Source: Streptomyces malaysiensis subsp. samsunensis (GTDB lineage Bacteria > Actinomycetota > Actinomycetes > Streptomycetales > Streptomycetaceae). Taken from it: a stretch of DNA of 64,000 nt. Positions 60,493 to 64,000 of this stretch are shown here, one piece after another (position 1 is the first letter of the stretch; every line of letters begins with the position of its first letter). The position numbers and the translations under genes are program-made. The stretch covers positions 1-64,000 of the forward strand of contig NZ_JANIIC010000015.1 of NCBI RefSeq assembly GCF_024519315.1, given 5' to 3'. The notes below the pieces were generated by a model. It did no database searches, was not told where the DNA came from, and saw only the letters and a list, made by a program, of their open reading frames with translations.

Positions 60493-61665
60493 ATGACCGA
60501 CCACGTCCCGCTGCCGGTGGAACGCGAATTGCCCACCGAAGAGGCCCGCGACCTGATGTCGCTCGTCCGCGAGCTGATCGAACGGGAGATCAAGCCCCGG
60601 GCCGCCGAGGAGGAGGCCGCCGGGCGCTTCCCCCGCGAGCTGTTCACCCTGTTGTCGCGGTCCGGGCTGCTGGGGCTGGTCCACCCCGAGGAGTTCGGCG
60701 GTGGCGGCCAGCCGTACGAGGTCTACCTCCAGGTCCTCGAGGAGTTCGCCGCGGCCCGGCTGCCCGTCGGCCTCGGCATCAGCGTCCACACCCTGGCCTG
60801 CCACGCCCTCGCCGGCTACGGCAGCAAGGAGCAGCTGGCCGAGCACCTTCCCGCGATGCTGGGCGGCGGTCTGCTCGGCGCGTACTGCCTCTCCGAGCCC
60901 TCCTCCGGCTCCGACGCGGCCGGGCTCACCACCCGGGCCACCCGCGACGGGGACACCTGGACGATCGAGGGCACCAAGGCGTGGATCACCCACGGTGGCA
61001 TCGCCGACTTCTACACCGTGCTCGCCCGCACCGGCGCCGAGCGCACCCGTGGCATCAGCGCCTTCCTGGTCCCCGCCGACGCCCCGGGGCTTTCGGCGGC
61101 CGCGCCCGAGCACAAGATGGGCATGGCCGGTTCGCCGACCTCCCAGATCCATCTCGACGGGGTGCGGGTCCCCGACGCCCGCCGCATCGGCGAGGAGGGT
61201 CAGGGGTTCGCGATCGCCCTGTCCGCCCTCGACGCGGGCCGTCTTGGCATCGCGGCCTGCGCCGTCGGCGTCGCCCAGGCGGCGCTGGACGAGGCGCTCG
61301 CGTACACCGCGCAGCGACGGCAGTTCGGCAGGCCGATAGCCGACTTCCAGGGGCTGCGCTTCATGCTCGCCGACATGGCCACGCAGATCGAGGCCGGGCG
61401 CGCCCTGTACCTGGCGGCGGCACGACTCCGGGACGCGGGGCGGCCGTTCTCCAAGCAGGCGGCGATGGCCAAGCTGTTCTGCACGGACGCCGCGATGCGG
61501 ATCACCACCGACGCCGTCCAACTGCTGGGCGGATACGGCTACACGGCGGACTTCCCGGTCGAGCGCTATATGCGCGAGGCGAAGGTCCTCCAGATCGTGG
61601 AGGGCACCAACCAGATTCAGCGAGTGGTGATCGCCCGCGCTCTCGCGGGGCCCGAGACCGGCTGA
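60493..61665 (+). CDS. acyl-CoA dehydrogenase
   Basis: 390 aa, FAD enzyme. Shows AYCLSEPSSGSDAAGL and WITHGGIADFYTV flavin/substrate segments, RRQFGRPIADFQ, and the C-terminal catalytic region LLGGYGYTADFPVERYMREAKVLQIVEGTNQIQR. It catalyses alpha,beta-dehydrogenation of an acyl-CoA in fatty acid or branched-chain amino acid breakdown. ATG at 60493 after GGGGAGAGGAGAG. Chain-length preference cannot be read. Confidence 0.93.
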   Translation: MTDHVPLPVERELPTEEARDLMSLVRELIEREIKPRAAEEEAAGRFPRELFTLLSRSGLLGLVHPEEFGGGGQPYEVYLQVLEEFAAARLPVGLGISVHTLACHALAGYGSKEQLAEHLPAMLGGGLLGAYCLSEPSSGSDAAGLTTRATRDGDTWTIEGTKAWITHGGIADFYTVLARTGAERTRGISAFLVPADAPGLSAAAPEHKMGMAGSPTSQIHLDGVRVPDARRIGEEGQGFAIALSALDAGRLGIAACAVGVAQAALDEALAYTAQRRQFGRPIADFQGLRFMLADMATQIEAGRALYLAAARLRDAGRPFSKQAAMAKLFCTDAAMRITTDAVQLLGGYGYTADFPVERYMREAKVLQIVEGTNQIQRVVIARALAGPETG

Positions 61666-61681
61666 GCCGGACGTTTCGGTT

Positions 61682-61702
61682 GGGGGCGCGGCATGCGCCC
61701 CC
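61682..61702. terminator. bidirectional terminator after the acyl-CoA dehydrogenase gene
   Basis: GGGGGCGC, loop GGCAT, GCGCCCCC between convergent genes. Confidence 0.7.
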
Positions 61703-61711
61703 GCCGCTTCG

Positions 61712-62077
61712 CTACCGCTGTGCCACCGGGAACCGGACCGGGCGGGAGCCGGGGCCGCCGAGGTGGGAGAACGGCTGCATCCGCCAGTCAAGGCCCGCCG
61801 GAAGCGTCAGCAGCAGCGCCGCGTTCTGCTCATGCGCCTCCAGCGACGCGTCGGCGGGCGCGGCGTCGGCCGCCCGGCGGCCGGTGCCGGCGCAGACCGT
61901 GAGCCCGAACGGGTCCCACGGGGAGGAGCACAGCGCGTGCTCGGGAAGAACGTCCTCGTCGGCGAGGAGTGCGATGGGACGGGCGCAGTCCGGGCAGATC
62001 ACCCGGAACATCTCATAGGTGTCGTTGATGTCTTCGGTATCGATGTCGCCTGCGTCGAGGCGCTCGAGATGAGGCAT
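61712..62077 (-). CDS. hypothetical protein with CxxC motif
   Basis: 121 aa. An acidic N-terminus (LDAGDIDTEDINDTYEMFR), then VICPDCARPIALLADEDVLPEHALC, which may bind a metal. No family recognised; it looks like a lineage-conserved Streptomyces protein. Convergent with the dehydrogenase gene. ATG at 62077 after GGGGGAAACTC. Confidence 0.65.
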   Translation of the reverse strand: MPHLERLDAGDIDTEDINDTYEMFRVICPDCARPIALLADEDVLPEHALCSSPWDPFGLTVCAGTGRRAADAAPADASLEAHEQNAALLLTLPAGLDWRMQPFSHLGGPGSRPVRFPVAQR

Positions 62078-62295
62078 GAGTTTCCCCCTCGGGTGGGCTG
62101 GTCAGGCGCGTCGGCCTCGACCACAGCAAGCATTTCCCTCGCGGCCGCATAGGTAATCGCCGCATCTCATAGGACACCCATGAGGAGATGTGGTGTTCGT
62201 CACATGCCCGATGCGGATGCGCCCGTACCAGCGTCTCCGTCCGCTGTGCCGACCCGTTGTGCCCGAGCGCCCCCGACCACATAAGGTGATCGGCT

Positions 62296-62736
62296 GTGGA
62301 GGAGTTGGACAGACAGATCGTGGAGCTGCTCGTCAAGGACGGCCGGATGAGCTACACGGACCTGGGCAAGGCCACCGGCCTGTCCACATCGGCCGTGCAC
62401 CAGCGGGTTCGGCGCCTCGAACAACGGGGTGTGATCCGCGGCTACGCCGCCGTCGTGGACCCCGAGGCCGTCGGGCTCCCCCTTACCGCGTTCATCTCGG
62501 TCAAACCCTTCGACCCCAGCGCGCCGGACGACATCTCCGAGCGGCTCGCCGACGTGCCCGAGATCGAGGCGTGCCACAGCGTCGCGGGCGATGAGAACTA
62601 CATCCTCAAGGTGCGCGTCGCGACCCCGCTGGAGCTGGAGCACCTGCTCAGCCGGATCCGCTCGCTGGCCGGTGTCTCCACGCGCACCACCGTGGTCCTC
62701 TCCACGCCCTACGAGGCGCGCCCGCCGCGCGTCTGA
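62296..62736 (+). CDS. Lrp/AsnC-family regulator
   Basis: 146 aa. N-terminal HTH (LDRQIVELLVKDGRMSYTDLGKATGLSTSAVHQRVRRLEQRGVI) and C-terminal RAM ligand domain (FISVKPFDPSAPDD, HSVAGDENYILKVRVATPLELEHLL). It likely responds to an amino acid and controls itself and neighbours such as the adjacent amidohydrolase. GTG start; CATAAGGTGATCGG upstream. Confidence 0.93.
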   Translation: MEELDRQIVELLVKDGRMSYTDLGKATGLSTSAVHQRVRRLEQRGVIRGYAAVVDPEAVGLPLTAFISVKPFDPSAPDDISERLADVPEIEACHSVAGDENYILKVRVATPLELEHLLSRIRSLAGVSTRTTVVLSTPYEARPPRV

Positions 62737-62796
62737 ACGCCGGGTTCCTGAACGCCGGGCGCCTGCTGAACGCGCCCCACCCTGCTGAACGCGCTC
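62733..62796. repeat. degenerate tandem repeat after the Lrp gene
   Basis: Four imperfect units starting CTGAACGC (62734, 62749, about 62765 and 62782) in the gap before the amidohydrolase gene. Confidence 0.55.
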
Positions 62797-62859
62797 CATC
62801 TCCGCTCCGAACACACCCCGTATACGTCCCATCCGACACCCCAGCCGAGGCAGCCCGCC

Positions 62860-64000
62860 GTGAACGACCCGACCCCCGCCCAGGCCCCCGAAAGCCGTAC
62901 CGTCCTGCTGCGCGGAGGTGAGGTCCACAGCCCCGCCGATCCGTTCGCGACCGCGATGGTCGTCGAACGCGGCACCATCGCCTGGGTCGGCTCCGAAGGG
63001 GCCGCGGACGGTTTCGCGGACGGTGTGGACGAGGTCATCCAGCTGGACGGGGCGCTTGTCACCCCCGCCTTCACCGATGCGCATGTGCACACCACCGCAA
63101 CGGGGCTCGCCCTCACCGGACTCGACCTCAGCGGCGCCCGTACGCTCGCCGACGCGCTGGAGCGGGTGCGTGCCCACGCCGCCGCCCACCCCGGCGACCG
63201 GGTGCTGCTCGGCCATGGCTGGGACGCCGCCCGCTGGCCCGAGGGACGACCGCCCTCCCGGGCCGAACTGGACGAGGCGACCGGCGGCCGCGCCCTCTAC
63301 CTCACCCGCATCGATGTGCACTCCGCCGTCGTCACCACCGCGCTCCTGGACCTTGTGCCCGGCGTGTCGGACCTGGCCGGCCACCATCCCGGTCGGAGCG
63401 GCGCCCCCCTGACCGGCGCCGCCCACCACGCCGTCCGGGCCGCCGCCCACGCGGGCGTCACCGAACGGCAGCGCACCGACGCCCAGCGCGCCGCCCTCGC
63501 CCGCGCCGCCTCGCTCGGCATCGGCACCCTCCACGAATGCGCCGGGCCCGACATCTCCTCCGAGGACGACCTCACCGGGCTGCTGAAGCTCGCCGCCGGT
63601 GAGCCGGGGCCGCGGGTGTACGGCTACTGGGCCGAGGCCGCGAGCAGCGCCTCCGACCTGGACAAGGTGCGCGAACTCGGCGCCATCGGCGCGGCCGGCG
63701 ACCTCTTCGTCGACGGGGCGCTCGGCTCGCATACGGCGTGTCTCCACCAGCCCTACGCCGACACGCCGCACACCGGCACCGCCTATCTGGACGCGGCGGC
63801 CGTCGCCGCCCATGTCATCGCCTGCACCGAGGCCGGGATCCAGGCCGGTTTCCACGCCATCGGCGACGCCGCCGTCACGGCCGTCGTCGAGGGCGTACGG
63901 GCCGCCGCCGACACGGCCGGGCTCGCCCGCGTCCGCGCCGCCCGCCACCGCGTCGAACACGCCGAGATGCTCACCCCCGAGACCATCGCGGCCTTCGCCG
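62860..64000 (+). CDS. YtcJ-like amidohydrolase, partial (runs off the window)
   Basis: At least 380 aa; the frame is open to the window end. It has LLRGGEVHSPADPF, the metal motif TPAFTDAHVHTTATGL, VDGALGSHTA and GFHAIGDAAVTAVVEGV, then RVEHAEML with a further metal His. These are the features of the amidohydrolase-3/YtcJ group, metal-dependent hydrolases of unknown natural amide substrates. GTG at 62860; GAGGCAGCCCGCC lies upstream. It follows the Lrp regulator on the same strand. Confidence 0.9.
   Translation, partial: MNDPTPAQAPESRTVLLRGGEVHSPADPFATAMVVERGTIAWVGSEGAADGFADGVDEVIQLDGALVTPAFTDAHVHTTATGLALTGLDLSGARTLADALERVRAHAAAHPGDRVLLGHGWDAARWPEGRPPSRAELDEATGGRALYLTRIDVHSAVVTTALLDLVPGVSDLAGHHPGRSGAPLTGAAHHAVRAAAHAGVTERQRTDAQRAALARAASLGIGTLHECAGPDISSEDDLTGLLKLAAGEPGPRVYGYWAEAASSASDLDKVRELGAIGAAGDLFVDGALGSHTACLHQPYADTPHTGTAYLDAAAVAAHVIACTEAGIQAGFHAIGDAAVTAVVEGVRAAADTAGLARVRAARHRVEHAEMLTPETIAAFA

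Overview
The window is high-GC actinobacterial DNA and fits Streptomyces. Supporting signs are frequent GTG starts, strong G/C preference at third codon positions, a fragment of a hopanoid/MEP-pathway cluster, an XRE / DUF397 / histidine-kinase-like ATPase trio, several secreted chitinolytic enzymes, and the core order infC-rpmI-rplT / rRNA methylase / sensor kinase / pheS-pheT. From memory, the stretch from the glutamine synthetase-like gene to pheT matches the S. coelicolor SCO1613-SCO1594 neighbourhood.

Layout. (1) 0-5.5 kb: the tail of ispG, then dxs and a class III aminotransferase (right edge of a hopanoid-type cluster), a cytoplasmic serpin-like protein and a convergent protein-tyrosine phosphatase. 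(2) 5.8-9.6 kb: an SGNH hydrolase; the ATPase / XRE / DUF397 regulatory trio around a perfect palindrome; then a deletion scar where two divergent genes (STM4011-type radical SAM protein and DUF6745 protein) both lost their 5' ends. (3) 9.7-14.9 kb: secreted GH19 chitinase, GNAT acetyltransferase, metallo-beta-lactamase-fold hydrolase, secreted GH46 chitosanase and an alpha/beta hydrolase, with clear inverted-repeat operators before the chitinase and the chitosanase. (4) 14.9-21.9 kb: a catabolic cluster (gamma-glutamyl amide hydrolase, APC permease, FadR-type GntR regulator, GlnA4-like gamma-glutamyl ligase, aldehyde dehydrogenase, short-chain dehydrogenase) that can be read as uptake, gamma-glutamylation, two-step oxidation and release of an amine, most likely ethanolamine.

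(5) 22-38.7 kb: mostly core genes, including a type VII-associated mycosin pair, a class A beta-lactamase-fold protein, an SseB-like protein carrying a five-copy 48-bp in-frame minisatellite, an aquaporin-family channel, the translation operon infC-rpmI-rplT (non-AUG start and leader hairpin), an rRNA methylase, an orphan sensor kinase and pheS-pheT. (6) About 38.7-48.9 kb: an accessory, phage-derived island. After a low-complexity gap come a lysis cassette (amidase, holin, coiled-coil membrane protein, collagen-like membrane protein), a tyrosine integrase with small genes, a small HTH protein, a Ku homologue, DUF6233 and small zinc-finger genes, and two GntR regulators. It ends at a 3' gene fragment that may mark the right attachment site.

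(7) 49-64 kb: chromosomal genes resume. They include a HhH DNA glycosylase, a PucR-type regulator, a PAS-GGDEF-EAL cyclic-di-GMP enzyme, an aldehyde dehydrogenase / DUF779 / GAF-regulator module, a small zinc-ribbon protein, a secreted GH18 chitinase with a DasR-like inverted repeat, an acyl-CoA dehydrogenase, an Lrp/AsnC regulator and an amidohydrolase running off the window. I saw no tRNA, rRNA, CRISPR array or intact insertion sequence. Family names come from reading the translated sequences, not from database searches.
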